From: Candidatus Moraniibacteriota bacterium
GTDB lineage: Bacteria; Patescibacteriota; Minisyncoccia; Moranbacterales; UBA2206
Direction: 5' to 3'
NCBI GenBank assembly: GCA_003543115.1
Contig: DPJH01000053.1
Span: 1-31,441, forward strand
DNA: 31,441 nucleotides
Part shown: positions 23,152-30,462 of the stretch, one piece after another
How the letters are laid out: each line of letters begins with the position of its first letter
How positions within the stretch are numbered: position 1 is the stretch's first letter
Notes under the pieces: model-generated
Databases searched by the model: none
What the model was told of the DNA's origin: nothing
The model's input: the letters and a program-made list of their open reading frames with translations, nothing else
Translations under genes and position numbers: made by a program

Positions 23152-23172
23152 CATACCTCCCTGGTAGGTATG
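23152..23172. promoter_or_regulatory. CsoR-like operator at the copper operon start
   Basis: CATACCT (23152-23158) and AGGTATG (23166-23172) are perfect inverted arms around CCCTGGT; the inner CC/GG also pair about the centre. The TACC...GGTA layout resembles operators of the CsoR family of Cu(I)-sensing repressors. It covers the predicted transcription start, a position suited to repression. No csoR gene is in this window. Confidence 0.55.
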
Positions 23173-23280
23173 AAATTTTACCCTATCAATACTCGAGCAA
23201 GAAAAAGCAGAAAAACTAAAATGAATAGACGGAGTGAATGGAATAAGAAAAGCTATTAATTAATTTTTTGGATATTGCCT

Positions 23281-23757
23281 ATGCGGCAAGCAAAAAAAAC
23301 AAAAATCTATAAACTGTCATTATTTTTATTAGGATTAACTGTTCTGATCAATTTTAGTTTTTGCCTGATGCCTTTTGCTGCTTCTGCTCAAATTTCAGAT
23401 AGTTTCACTGAACCGAATACGCACATATCTGAAAGTGAAAATGAATACAACCAAGAGGGAAACTGCGATGTCGCTGCTGATAAGGGAACAAACAACGCAT
23501 CTGATCTCCCAAAAACCAGTCAAAACGATGACACAAAAAGCAGCAACACCATTCTTCCATGTTGTTTTGATCATAACAAAATTACAAAAATTGATAATGC
23601 TTCGAATTTTAAAATAAGCGACTTGCAGTTTTATGCCATTTTGGATAATACAGATTTAGATTATAAAGCAGAAAGTCAAAATTCTTCATACATTCATTCA
23701 TTAAACTTGCCTCCTCCTAGGGCAGATATTCTCTTCTCCGTCATCAAAAAAGAATAA
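23281..23757 (+). CDS. Secreted protein of the copper operon, unknown family
   Basis: A 158-residue protein that I do not recognise. A basic start (MRQAKKTKIYK) and a hydrophobic stretch (LSLFLLGLTVLINFSFCLMP) ending FAASAQ look like a signal peptide or N-terminal anchor. The rest is polar and Ser/Asn/Asp-rich, with TILPCCFDHNK in the middle, a Cys pair next to His and Asp that could hold copper. The C-terminus ends SLNLPPPRADILFSVIKKE. I chose the ATG at 23281; a TTG two codons earlier is less likely. It is the first gene after the copper promoter and is followed 87 bases later by the HMA-SafE-cupredoxin gene, so a periplasmic or surface copper role is likely by context. Confidence 0.65.
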   Translation: MRQAKKTKIYKLSLFLLGLTVLINFSFCLMPFAASAQISDSFTEPNTHISESENEYNQEGNCDVAADKGTNNASDLPKTSQNDDTKSSNTILPCCFDHNKITKIDNASNFKISDLQFYAILDNTDLDYKAESQNSSYIHSLNLPPPRADILFSVIKKE

Positions 23758-23844
23758 TTATTGCCCCATTCGAAACGCTTTCGCTTGTTTGAAGGTGTTT
23801 TATCTATTGGATTGGAAAAATAATTATTATTAAAAATCAAAAAA

Positions 23845-25674
23845 ATGAACAAATTAATCGTCAATATAACTGGAATGCATTGCCGCTCATGCGAGATGCT
23901 GATTGAAGAAAGCTTGCGCCAAATTCCAGAAGTTACGAAGTCACAGGTGAATTACAAAAAAGGATATGCGGAAATTTTCTACGGATCGCAAAAACCCAAT
24001 AATCATGATATTGAGGAAGCTATCCGTTCGGCCGGATATTCGATCGGACAGGAAAAGAAGCAAACCTTGATCAGCGGCAATCCAAGCGATTATAAGGACC
24101 TTGGGATCGCCTTTCTGTTCCTTGTGGGAGCCTATTTGGTTCTGAAGAATTTTGGACTGACCAATATCAGTTTCGGCTCTTCCGCTGGCAGCCCTGAAAG
24201 TTTGTGGATAGTGCTTCTTATAGGACTTACAGCCGGAGTTTCCACCTGCATGGCACTAGTCGGAGGATTGGTCCTTGCCGCTTCCACCCGCCACGCCGAA
24301 GCGCATCCGGAAGCGACAACAGCCCAAAAGTTTCGACCGCATTTATATTTTAATCTAGGAAGGGTTTTAGGATTCGCTTTTTTAGGCGCTATCCTCGGAT
24401 ATTTAGGATCATTCTTCCAAATCTCCACTTTTGCCTTGGGAATGCTTACAATAGCAGTAGGATTAGTTATGCTTATTATGGGTCTTCAGCTTATAGAAAT
24501 ATTTCCATGGGCAGAAAATTTGAAGTTGACTCTCCCTAAATTTTTGAGTCGGGCATTAGGCATGAAAAATCATGAAAAAGAATATAGCCACAGAAATTCT
24601 ATGCTACTAGGGGCGATGACTTTCTTTCTGCCATGCGGATTTACGCAAGCGATGCAGCTATACGCCGTGAGTACTGGAAGCCCTTTGACCGGAGCTTTAG
24701 TCATGGGAACTTTTGCTCTGGGAACCGTTCCGGGACTTCTGGGAATCGGGGGATTAACATCAGTGGTCAAGGGAATATTTGCCAAACGCTTTTTTAAGCT
24801 CGCCGGAATGCTGGTAATAATATTTGCTCTGTTTAATATTGCTAATGGCTATAATTTAACCGGATGGCAATTAGAATCAAACTCGACTCCATCAAAAAAT
24901 ATTTCCTCGGCTGATCCGAACGTCAAACAAGAAAATGGCAAACAAGTAGTGTCCATGAAACAAATTTCCAATGGCTATTCGCCGAATAAATTCACTATCA
25001 AAAAAGGAGTCCCGGTCAAATGGGTGATAACTTCGCAGGAGCCTTATTCCTGTGCCAGCTCCCTGGTCATACCAAAGATGGGTATCAGCAAGAAATTGAC
25101 TCTTGGAGAAAACATTATCGAGTTTACTCCTGCGGAAGTTGGAACGCTTAAGTTTTCTTGCTCTATGGGAATGTATACCGGAGCATTCAACGTAGTAGAC
25201 GATCGAGGCAACGATTCTAAAACCACTGCCGATCCTGCTAGCACAACCAAATCTTCGGGAAGCACTTGCGGCATTTCAAGCGGAAGCAGTGGCAGTTGCG
25301 CAGGAGGATCCAACAAACCAGTGGCGATCAAAGAAGGTACGGTAGAAAAAAATGGAAGTGCCGATTCTTTATCAGGTAAAAATTCTGCAACATCTGATAC
25401 TCAGACTCAAATAATAAAAACCGTTTATAATCTTGATGAGAATATCTCGCCAAACACATTCACAGTGGCCGCAGGCCTTCCTGTTAAGTTGATTATCGAC
25501 GCGAAAGAAGACGGACAAGGCTGTATGAGCACTATCATGATTCCAGGACTATATGACACGCCGGAATACATTCAGAAAGGTAAGTTGGAATTAGATTTCA
25601 CTCCTGCCAAGGCCGGCAAATACCAGATCACTTGCGCTATGGGCGTGCCCATGGGAACTTTAATAGTTAAATAA
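23845..25674 (+). CDS. HMA - SafE/DsbD-like membrane - double cupredoxin fusion protein
   Basis: A 609-residue membrane protein combining four modules. Residues 1-68 are a heavy-metal-associated domain with MHCRSC (C13, C16). Residues about 85-335 are six or more membrane segments of the SafE/DsbD-like (sulfite exporter TauE/SafE, UreH-like) type, with FFLPCGFTQAMQ near 260. Residues about 365-452 and 528-609 are two cupredoxin-like domains with likely copper ligands C403, C439, M441/M443 and C560, C597, M599/M603. A Ser/Gly/Cys linker (SSGSTCGISSGSSGSCAGG, about 470-488) joins them. By architecture it should take Cu(I) on one side of the membrane and present it to the cupredoxins on the other; this is inference. 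Confidence 0.85.
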   Translation: MNKLIVNITGMHCRSCEMLIEESLRQIPEVTKSQVNYKKGYAEIFYGSQKPNNHDIEEAIRSAGYSIGQEKKQTLISGNPSDYKDLGIAFLFLVGAYLVLKNFGLTNISFGSSAGSPESLWIVLLIGLTAGVSTCMALVGGLVLAASTRHAEAHPEATTAQKFRPHLYFNLGRVLGFAFLGAILGYLGSFFQISTFALGMLTIAVGLVMLIMGLQLIEIFPWAENLKLTLPKFLSRALGMKNHEKEYSHRNSMLLGAMTFFLPCGFTQAMQLYAVSTGSPLTGALVMGTFALGTVPGLLGIGGLTSVVKGIFAKRFFKLAGMLVIIFALFNIANGYNLTGWQLESNSTPSKNISSADPNVKQENGKQVVSMKQISNGYSPNKFTIKKGVPVKWVITSQEPYSCASSLVIPKMGISKKLTLGENIIEFTPAEVGTLKFSCSMGMYTGAFNVVDDRGNDSKTTADPASTTKSSGSTCGISSGSSGSCAGGSNKPVAIKEGTVEKNGSADSLSGKNSATSDTQTQIIKTVYNLDENISPNTFTVAAGLPVKLIIDAKEDGQGCMSTIMIPGLYDTPEYIQKGKLELDFTPAKAGKYQITCAMGVPMGTLIVK

Positions 25675-25682
25675 TTTCGAGC

Positions 25683-25709
25683 GGGCAATTTACTTTAATA
25701 AAATTGCCC
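25683..25709 (+). other. Intercistronic hairpin inside the copper operon
   Basis: GGGCAATTT (25683-25691) and AAATTGCCC (25701-25709) form a perfect 9-bp stem with a 9-base loop, in the 52-base gap between the membrane fusion gene and the CopZ-like gene. No T-tract follows, so it is not an ordinary terminator. It may shape mRNA stability or expression ratios. Confidence 0.55.
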
Positions 25710-25726
25710 TCTCCAACCGAATTAAT

Positions 25727-25927
25727 ATGCAAAAAAACATCTACAATCTGAATAATCTTACCTGCGAAGCTTGCATAAAACTTTCCAAAATTAAGCTTTC
25801 CAAAATTCCAGGGGTTCATAAAGTGGAGATCGACTCCGATGGAAAGACAGAAGTTTATGCGGAAAGAATCGTCCCCAAAGAGGAAGTTCAAGAAGCCTTG
25901 TCAGACACTGATTATCAAGTAAAATAA
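25727..25927 (+). CDS. copZ: CopZ-like copper chaperone (HMA domain)
   Basis: A 66-residue single heavy-metal-associated domain. It has LTCEACIKL (C13, C16; the usual M/T-x-C-x-x-C site with Leu-Thr in front), then IPGVHKVEIDSDGKTEVY and a C-terminal YQVK. The length is that of cytoplasmic Cu(I) chaperones that hand copper to CopA. Its place 18 bases before the Cu+-ATPase gene supports that role. The consensus GMxCxxC is altered to NLTCEAC, which may change partner or metal preference. Confidence 0.85.
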   Translation: MQKNIYNLNNLTCEACIKLSKIKLSKIPGVHKVEIDSDGKTEVYAERIVPKEEVQEALSDTDYQVK

Positions 25928-25945
25928 TACAACTAAACTAAACTT

Positions 25946-28924
25946 ATGAAGCAAATAATTAATCTGAAAATAGAAGGCATGCACTGCGAATCGTGCGAAA
26001 AAATCGTATCGATGGAATTGGATGAGCTTTCCGGCGTGAGCGACATAAAGATCGATCATCGCTCCGGACAAGCTAGTCTTGCCATTGATTCTGACAAGAC
26101 CAACACGGAGGAAATCCTGGCAGCCGTTAAACGCGCGGGATATGAAAGCAAGATAGTCTCCCAAGAAAATGACAAAAAAAATGATGAGATAGCAATCAGT
26201 TCTGGAGGAAATAAGAATGATCAATCGTTTAAACTGAAACTGGAAGCCAAGATTGAAGCTGAAGGAAAAATCTTAACCGGAACTGATGGAAAAGCATATT
26301 TTGAAGGCAGCATTAAAAATGAAAAAAAGGCGGAATTCAATCTACCTGAAGAAGAAGAGGGATTGAAAAATTTTGTCGACACGTTGGTAAAATCGGCTAA
26401 TTTTTCCAATCTCTTCGATGCCCTGCTTTCCAAGGGCGAGACAACCTCGCCAACTCAACAAGTTTCCAGTGAAGAAAATTCAGGCCAATCAGCCCAAAGA
26501 GAAAATATAGCAAAAGATGCCCACAAAAGAACCAGTCTCTCTCTTTCCGGAATGCATTGCGCTTCTTGCGCCGGACTCATTGAGCGAGCTATTAAAAAAG
26601 TAAAGGGGGTCCAACAGGCCAATGTCAATTTTGCGGCTGAAAAAGTTATGGTGACCTATGATGAAAGCATGGCTTCTGTCGGGAATATCGTTAATGCCGT
26701 GTCTCGCGCAGGATATAAAGCCCAAGAAGTAGATGCCAAAGACACCCAATTTGAATCAAGAAAGCGTCGAAAAGAAATATCTTCATATTTCAATAAGTTT
26801 GTTTGGGGCGCCCTATTGAGTCTTCCGATGCTCTATTTTATGTTTTTCGATTTCTTTGCTTGGTTTCCAGGAAGAGAAACGCTCAATCCCTATATCGGAG
26901 TTTTTTCCCTTCTTCTCACTATCCCTGTCCAGTTCATAATCGGAGCCGGATTCTATAAAGGCATGTGGTCAAGCCTCAAAATGAAAACTTTCAATATGGA
27001 TAGTTTGATCGCTATCGGAACTTCCACCGCGTTCTTCTACAGCTTGATCAACTTCGCAATATATGCCCTGCAGAACAACTCCCTAATCGGAATTAACGGG
27101 ATGAAGATTCCTGATCTATATTTCGAGACAGCAGCGCTCCTGATCACTTTCGTAACTCTTGGAAAATGGTTGGAAATAAGAACCAAAGGAAAAACTTCCG
27201 ATGCCATCAAAAAATTAATGGGACTCCAAGCTAAAACCGCCCGAGTAATAAGAAACGGAATGAATGCGGATATCGCTATTGAAGAAGTGGTCCATGGCGA
27301 TACTATTGTCGTCCGTCCGGGAGAAAAAATACCGGTCGACGGAAAGATTACTAATGGACATTCCTCAGTAGATGAGTCCATGATAACCGGAGAAAGTATT
27401 CCCGTGGAAAAAAACGAAGGCGCTACGGTCATTGGCGGAACGGTCAATAAGACCGGGAGCTTCCAATTTGAAGCCACCCGAATCGGGAGCGAAACAACCT
27501 TGTCTCAAATAATAAGAGTGGTGGAAGAAGCTCAAGGATCGAAAGCTCCCATCCAAGGCTTTGCCGATAGGATTTCCGCCTGGTTCGTGCCGGCGGTCAT
27601 TGGAATAGCTATTCTCACTTTTATCGTTTGGTATTTCTTTTTAGGCGCCACGCTGACTTTTGCCCTCATGGCTTTCACAGCGGTCATTGTTATCGCTTGT
27701 CCTTGCGCCCTTGGTCTTGCTACTCCTACTTCAATTATGGTGGGAACCGGAAAAGGAGCGGAATATGGAATCTTGGTCAAAGGTGGAGAACCGCTGGAAG
27801 CAGCTTGCAAAATCAATGCTATAATTTTCGACAAAACAGGAACCCTTACCAAAGGCAAGCCGGAAGTGACAGATATTGTCAGTTTAGGTTCCTTGGAAGA
27901 AGATGAAATCCTGGAAATTTCAGCCAGCCTGGAAGGCCTTTCAGAACACCCCTTAGCAGAGGCGATCTATAATTATGCCAAGGAAGAATCGATTGAAATT
28001 AGCGAAGTGAAAAATTTCAAAGCCATTCCGGGTCATGGAGTGGAAGGGATGATCCATGATACGATCTACTATTTTGGAAACCGCAGATTAATGACAGACA
28101 AGATTGGGCTGGAAATCGGCAAGACAGATAGAAAATTGAAAAAATTGGAAGAGCAAGGGAAGACTGCTATGATCCTGGCAACAACTAAAGAAATTATCGG
28201 CATTGTAGCCGTAGCTGATACGGTAAAGGCAACTTCCAGAGAAGCAGTAGCCAAACTGAAAGGAATGGGCATTGAAGTGTATATGATAACTGGAGATAAT
28301 GAAAGAACAGCCAAGGCCATCGCCGAGCAAGTCGGAATCACTAATATTCTCGCCGAGGTGCTGCCGGAAGATAAGGCGGCGGAAGTGAAAAAACTTCAAA
28401 GTGCCGGAAAGAAAGTGGCCATGGCAGGAGATGGAATCAATGACGCACCGGCTCTGGCGCAAGCTGATCTTGGAATTGCCATGGGTAACGGAACAGATGT
28501 GGCTATGGAAGCTGGAGGCATAGTAATCATGAAAAGTGATCTTAATGATGTTGTTACAGCAATTGAGCTATCCAAAGAAACGATGGGTAAAATCAAGCAA
28601 AATCTGTTTTTTGCCCTATTCTACAACATAGCCGGAATTCCTATCGCTGCCCGAGTTTTCTTCGTCTGGGGATTGACCCTAAAGCCTGAACTGGCTGGAT
28701 TAGCCATGGCTTTGAGTTCTATTTCTGTCGTTTCCAACTCCCTGCTTCTTCGATATTTCCAGCCAGGGAAAAGAAACTATCTTTCCCTTCTCGCACCGAT
28801 TATTATGACTTTGCTTTTCACATTCGCTTTCTTCCAATTCGCCAAATTCAGTTCCGGAATGGAAGGCAATGTTTCCAAGGATCCGAATGTGATCGGAACA
28901 AATTTCGAGATTCAAAAAAAGTAA
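25946..28924 (+). CDS. copA: Cu+-exporting P1B-type ATPase (CopA)
   Basis: A 992-residue copper pump. Two HMA domains: GMHCESC (C14, C17) and GMHCASC (C205, C208). They are separated by an unusual ~125-residue stretch (about 75-195). Then the P1B core: membrane helices from about 283, TGES (481-484), the ion site CPC in IACPCALGLATP (585-587), the phosphorylated Asp in DKTGT (629-633), HP in SEHPLAEAI (668-669), AGDGINDAPALAQADLG, and the last helices with YN (FFALFYNIAGIP) and MALSSISVVSNSLLLR. CPC, YN and MxxSS mark Cu+ (P1B-1) selectivity. It should export Cu+ using ATP and receive copper from the CopZ-like chaperone. It is the last gene of the copper operon, with a terminator at 28951-28982. 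Confidence 0.96.
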   Translation: MKQIINLKIEGMHCESCEKIVSMELDELSGVSDIKIDHRSGQASLAIDSDKTNTEEILAAVKRAGYESKIVSQENDKKNDEIAISSGGNKNDQSFKLKLEAKIEAEGKILTGTDGKAYFEGSIKNEKKAEFNLPEEEEGLKNFVDTLVKSANFSNLFDALLSKGETTSPTQQVSSEENSGQSAQRENIAKDAHKRTSLSLSGMHCASCAGLIERAIKKVKGVQQANVNFAAEKVMVTYDESMASVGNIVNAVSRAGYKAQEVDAKDTQFESRKRRKEISSYFNKFVWGALLSLPMLYFMFFDFFAWFPGRETLNPYIGVFSLLLTIPVQFIIGAGFYKGMWSSLKMKTFNMDSLIAIGTSTAFFYSLINFAIYALQNNSLIGINGMKIPDLYFETAALLITFVTLGKWLEIRTKGKTSDAIKKLMGLQAKTARVIRNGMNADIAIEEVVHGDTIVVRPGEKIPVDGKITNGHSSVDESMITGESIPVEKNEGATVIGGTVNKTGSFQFEATRIGSETTLSQIIRVVEEAQGSKAPIQGFADRISAWFVPAVIGIAILTFIVWYFFLGATLTFALMAFTAVIVIACPCALGLATPTSIMVGTGKGAEYGILVKGGEPLEAACKINAIIFDKTGTLTKGKPEVTDIVSLGSLEEDEILEISASLEGLSEHPLAEAIYNYAKEESIEISEVKNFKAIPGHGVEGMIHDTIYYFGNRRLMTDKIGLEIGKTDRKLKKLEEQGKTAMILATTKEIIGIVAVADTVKATSREAVAKLKGMGIEVYMITGDNERTAKAIAEQVGITNILAEVLPEDKAAEVKKLQSAGKKVAMAGDGINDAPALAQADLGIAMGNGTDVAMEAGGIVIMKSDLNDVVTAIELSKETMGKIKQNLFFALFYNIAGIPIAARVFFVWGLTLKPELAGLAMALSSISVVSNSLLLRYFQPGKRNYLSLLAPIIMTLLFTFAFFQFAKFSSGMEGNVSKDPNVIGTNFEIQKK

Positions 28925-28950
28925 CCTGAAAATCATAACTGGTTAATCGG

Positions 28951-28982
28951 GGTCAGGCGCATTTCCTGACCTCTTTTTCTTT
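28951..28982 (+). terminator. Terminator of the copper operon
   Basis: GGTCAGG (28951-28957) pairs with CCTGACC (28965-28971), with a seven-base loop, followed by TCTTTTTCTTT. It lies 26 bases past the copA stop. Confidence 0.8.
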
Positions 28983-29266
28983 AAAAAAAGCATAAAAAAA
29001 TTTCCTCTTAATATTGAATGAAAGAATTTCAGTTTGAAGTATGTACCTATGTTATATGGGTAATAAAATAATTATCTGACTATGGACAAAATTTCAACTG
29101 TCCAGTTACATACTAAACGCTCTATGCCCATTATGGGTCTCGGCACATATAATAATTAACCAAAGAAACGGTTGATGCCGTTTCCCATTTAGCTATAGCA
29201 TCATAGGCTTGTAATATGCTGAATTTTTGCTTGTATTAATTTTATAATCTCAATAATTATAATTTT
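28983..29266. other. 284-base intergenic stretch with several small inverted repeats
   Basis: No protein gene is supported. It holds an imperfect dyad TACCTAT/ATGGGTA (29044-29062, one mismatch), a 6-bp repeat TGGACA/TGTCCA (29083-29104), and a 7-bp hairpin GAAACGG/CCGTTTC (29165-29184). A TATAAT at 29243-29248 could serve the next gene with a leader of about 12 bases. A structured RNA or a regulatory region is possible but unproven. Confidence 0.4.
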
Positions 29267-29494
29267 ATGTGCTACAATTGCGGATGCAAAAAACCGAACG
29301 ATGCTCACGACAAAGAGGAAAATATCACCAACCAAACCATAAGAAATGCGGCGGAAGCCATGGGCATGAATTTTGAAGATTCAATAAAGAACATGAATGA
29401 GCTTGCTGAAATCGAGATATCGGAACATTCCGAAGGAGTTGTCCATGGCCACGGACTTGACCATGATCACGACCATGATCATAGCAAATCCTAA
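29267..29494 (+). CDS. Small Cys/His-rich metal-binding protein
   Basis: A 75-residue acidic protein that I do not place in a named family. The N-terminus is MCYNCGCKKP, with Cys at 2, 5 and 7. The middle is an amphipathic helix (NQTIRNAAEAMGMNFEDSIK). The C-terminus is a His-rich tail, HGHGLDHDHDHDHSKS. Such paired Cys and His clusters usually bind zinc, nickel or copper. It lies just downstream of the copper operon in its own unit, with a strong terminator at 29502-29551. A role in metal storage or buffering is inferred. No Shine-Dalgarno site; the ATG follows TATAATTTT directly. Confidence 0.75.
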   Translation: MCYNCGCKKPNDAHDKEENITNQTIRNAAEAMGMNFEDSIKNMNELAEIEISEHSEGVVHGHGLDHDHDHDHSKS

Positions 29495-29501
29495 GATGCG
29501 A

Positions 29502-29551
29502 GATAAAAAACACTCGGCCCGCAAGCGTTGCGCCTGTGGGCTGTTTTTATC
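29502..29551 (+). terminator. Strong terminator after the Cys/His-rich gene
   Basis: GCCCGCA pairs with TGTGGGC (one wobble), with GCG/CGC inside. Outer GATAAAAA and TTTTTATC arms extend the stem (29502-29551). The GC-rich hairpin followed by GTTTTTAT fits intrinsic termination, and the symmetric A/T arms could work in both directions. Confidence 0.75.
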
Positions 29552-29628
29552 AGTGTTTGCCTTTAGACATATATGATTATTGAGCACTAGATATCCCATG
29601 GCATTTTTCGAATATGAAGATATTTCAT

Positions 29629-29658
29629 TTGTATTAATGGAAGAGTGATATTTATAAT
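29629..29658 (+). promoter_or_regulatory. Promoter candidate directly before the gene at 29662
   Basis: TTGTAT (29629-29634), an 18-base spacer and a perfect TATAAT (29653-29658) end only three bases before the ATG at 29662. Transcription would begin at or just inside the start codon, so either the mRNA is leaderless or the true start differs. Confidence 0.45.
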
Positions 29659-29661
29659 TTT

Positions 29662-30186
29662 ATGCAAATTCCCAAAAAATTGCCCCAATTTGAAAAATTG
29701 CCAGCGCTTTTCATCGCTAGCGGTGAATATGAAGCCCATTTTTATTTGGCGCAAAGAGGCGAACTGAAACTCGCAAAAACCATCAAGATGCCGCCGCGCG
29801 AAGAAGCCCGCGAAAAACAAGCGTTTGTAGGTAAGAAAGGAGGCATGCAAAGCCTATCAGCTACCTCTCATCATGGAGCCTATGTTGCTGATCTCAAGAA
29901 AAAATTCCAAAAAGAAGTCCACGCCGTCATCCATGACATGCTGGCTGAATATAAACTAGAAGAAATATATCTTTTTTCGCCTAAATATTCAGCCAAGCGA
30001 ATAATGGATGGACTGGACAAGCCCGAACAGAAAAAAGTGCGAATGCAATTTTACCAAGGAGATACAAAAACCAATCCGTTGATGCTGATACAAAAAATGT
30101 GGGAAACAGAACAGGAAGCCATAAAATTCAAAACTCCTCTCACAGCCGAGAAAAAGAAAATAATCCAAAAACCAAGAATATGGTGA
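29662..30186 (+). CDS. Possible host-attachment / bacterial eRF1-like protein
   Basis: A 174-residue soluble protein. It opens with a beta-strand like those of the family (ALFIASGEYEAHFYLAQRGE). A Lys/Arg-rich segment (PPREEAREKQAFVGKKGG) follows. Then come SHHGAYVADLKKKFQKEV, a helix, and EEIYLFSPKYSAKRIMDGL. This order recalls the host-attachment (PF10116) and bacterial eRF1-like (baeRF) families, in which an LvLvAPpxxLGxLR-like segment follows a long helix. The similarity is by pattern only and no key residue proves function. It is convergent with the DUF1059 gene across a shared terminator. Confidence 0.45.
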   Translation: MQIPKKLPQFEKLPALFIASGEYEAHFYLAQRGELKLAKTIKMPPREEAREKQAFVGKKGGMQSLSATSHHGAYVADLKKKFQKEVHAVIHDMLAEYKLEEIYLFSPKYSAKRIMDGLDKPEQKKVRMQFYQGDTKTNPLMLIQKMWETEQEAIKFKTPLTAEKKKIIQKPRIW

Positions 30187-30226
30187 CGGATGCTGTGCAA
30201 AAGCCTGCTTTTTTCCAAAGGAAACT

Positions 30227-30258
30227 AAAAATCTGCCATTAAATATGGCAGATTTTTT
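30227..30258. terminator. Bidirectional terminator between convergent genes
   Basis: ATCTGCCAT (30231-30239) and ATGGCAGAT (30245-30253) pair perfectly around TAAAT. AAAA and TTTT arms extend the stem to 13 bp. A seven-T run follows on the plus strand and T-rich sequence on the minus strand. Confidence 0.85.
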
Positions 30259-30270
30259 TGATTTTATCCC

Positions 30271-30462
30271 CTATTCTTCCATTATTTTTCCTCTCATCAT
30301 TCCTTTCATTTTCATCATATCATCATCCGACATATCTGACATTTTTTCCGGATGCATTTCTCTGTGATGCTCCATCATCTTATTCAAGACTTCATCTTCT
30401 GTCATGCCTTTTGCCACAAAATCATCATTTCCGCCCATATCCCTGCATGCTAATGTTTTCAT
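30271..30462 (-). CDS. DUF1059-family small protein with a Met-rich tail
   Basis: A 63-residue protein. Residues 1-40 fit DUF1059: TLACRDMGGNDDFVAKGMTE, then EDEVLNKMMEHHREMHPEK. The family is a small, conserved, uncharacterised group with a Cys near the N-terminus and a C-terminal His motif. After residue 40 the chain becomes Met- and Asp-rich (SDMSDDDMMKMKGMMRGKIM). By count 14 of 63 residues are Met, and the tail resembles Met-rich Cu(I)-binding segments. Its location 1.3 kb past the copper operon makes a copper link tempting but unproven. A short inverted repeat at 30483-30502 lies just upstream of the start. Confidence 0.85.
   Translation of the reverse strand: MKTLACRDMGGNDDFVAKGMTEDEVLNKMMEHHREMHPEKMSDMSDDDMMKMKGMMRGKIMEE

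Noticed and set aside
28983..29266. A tRNA or known riboswitch in the gap after the copper operon
   Set aside because: There is no T-loop-like GGTTC motif or acceptor pairing, and no riboswitch core that I recognise; only short unrelated inverted repeats are present.
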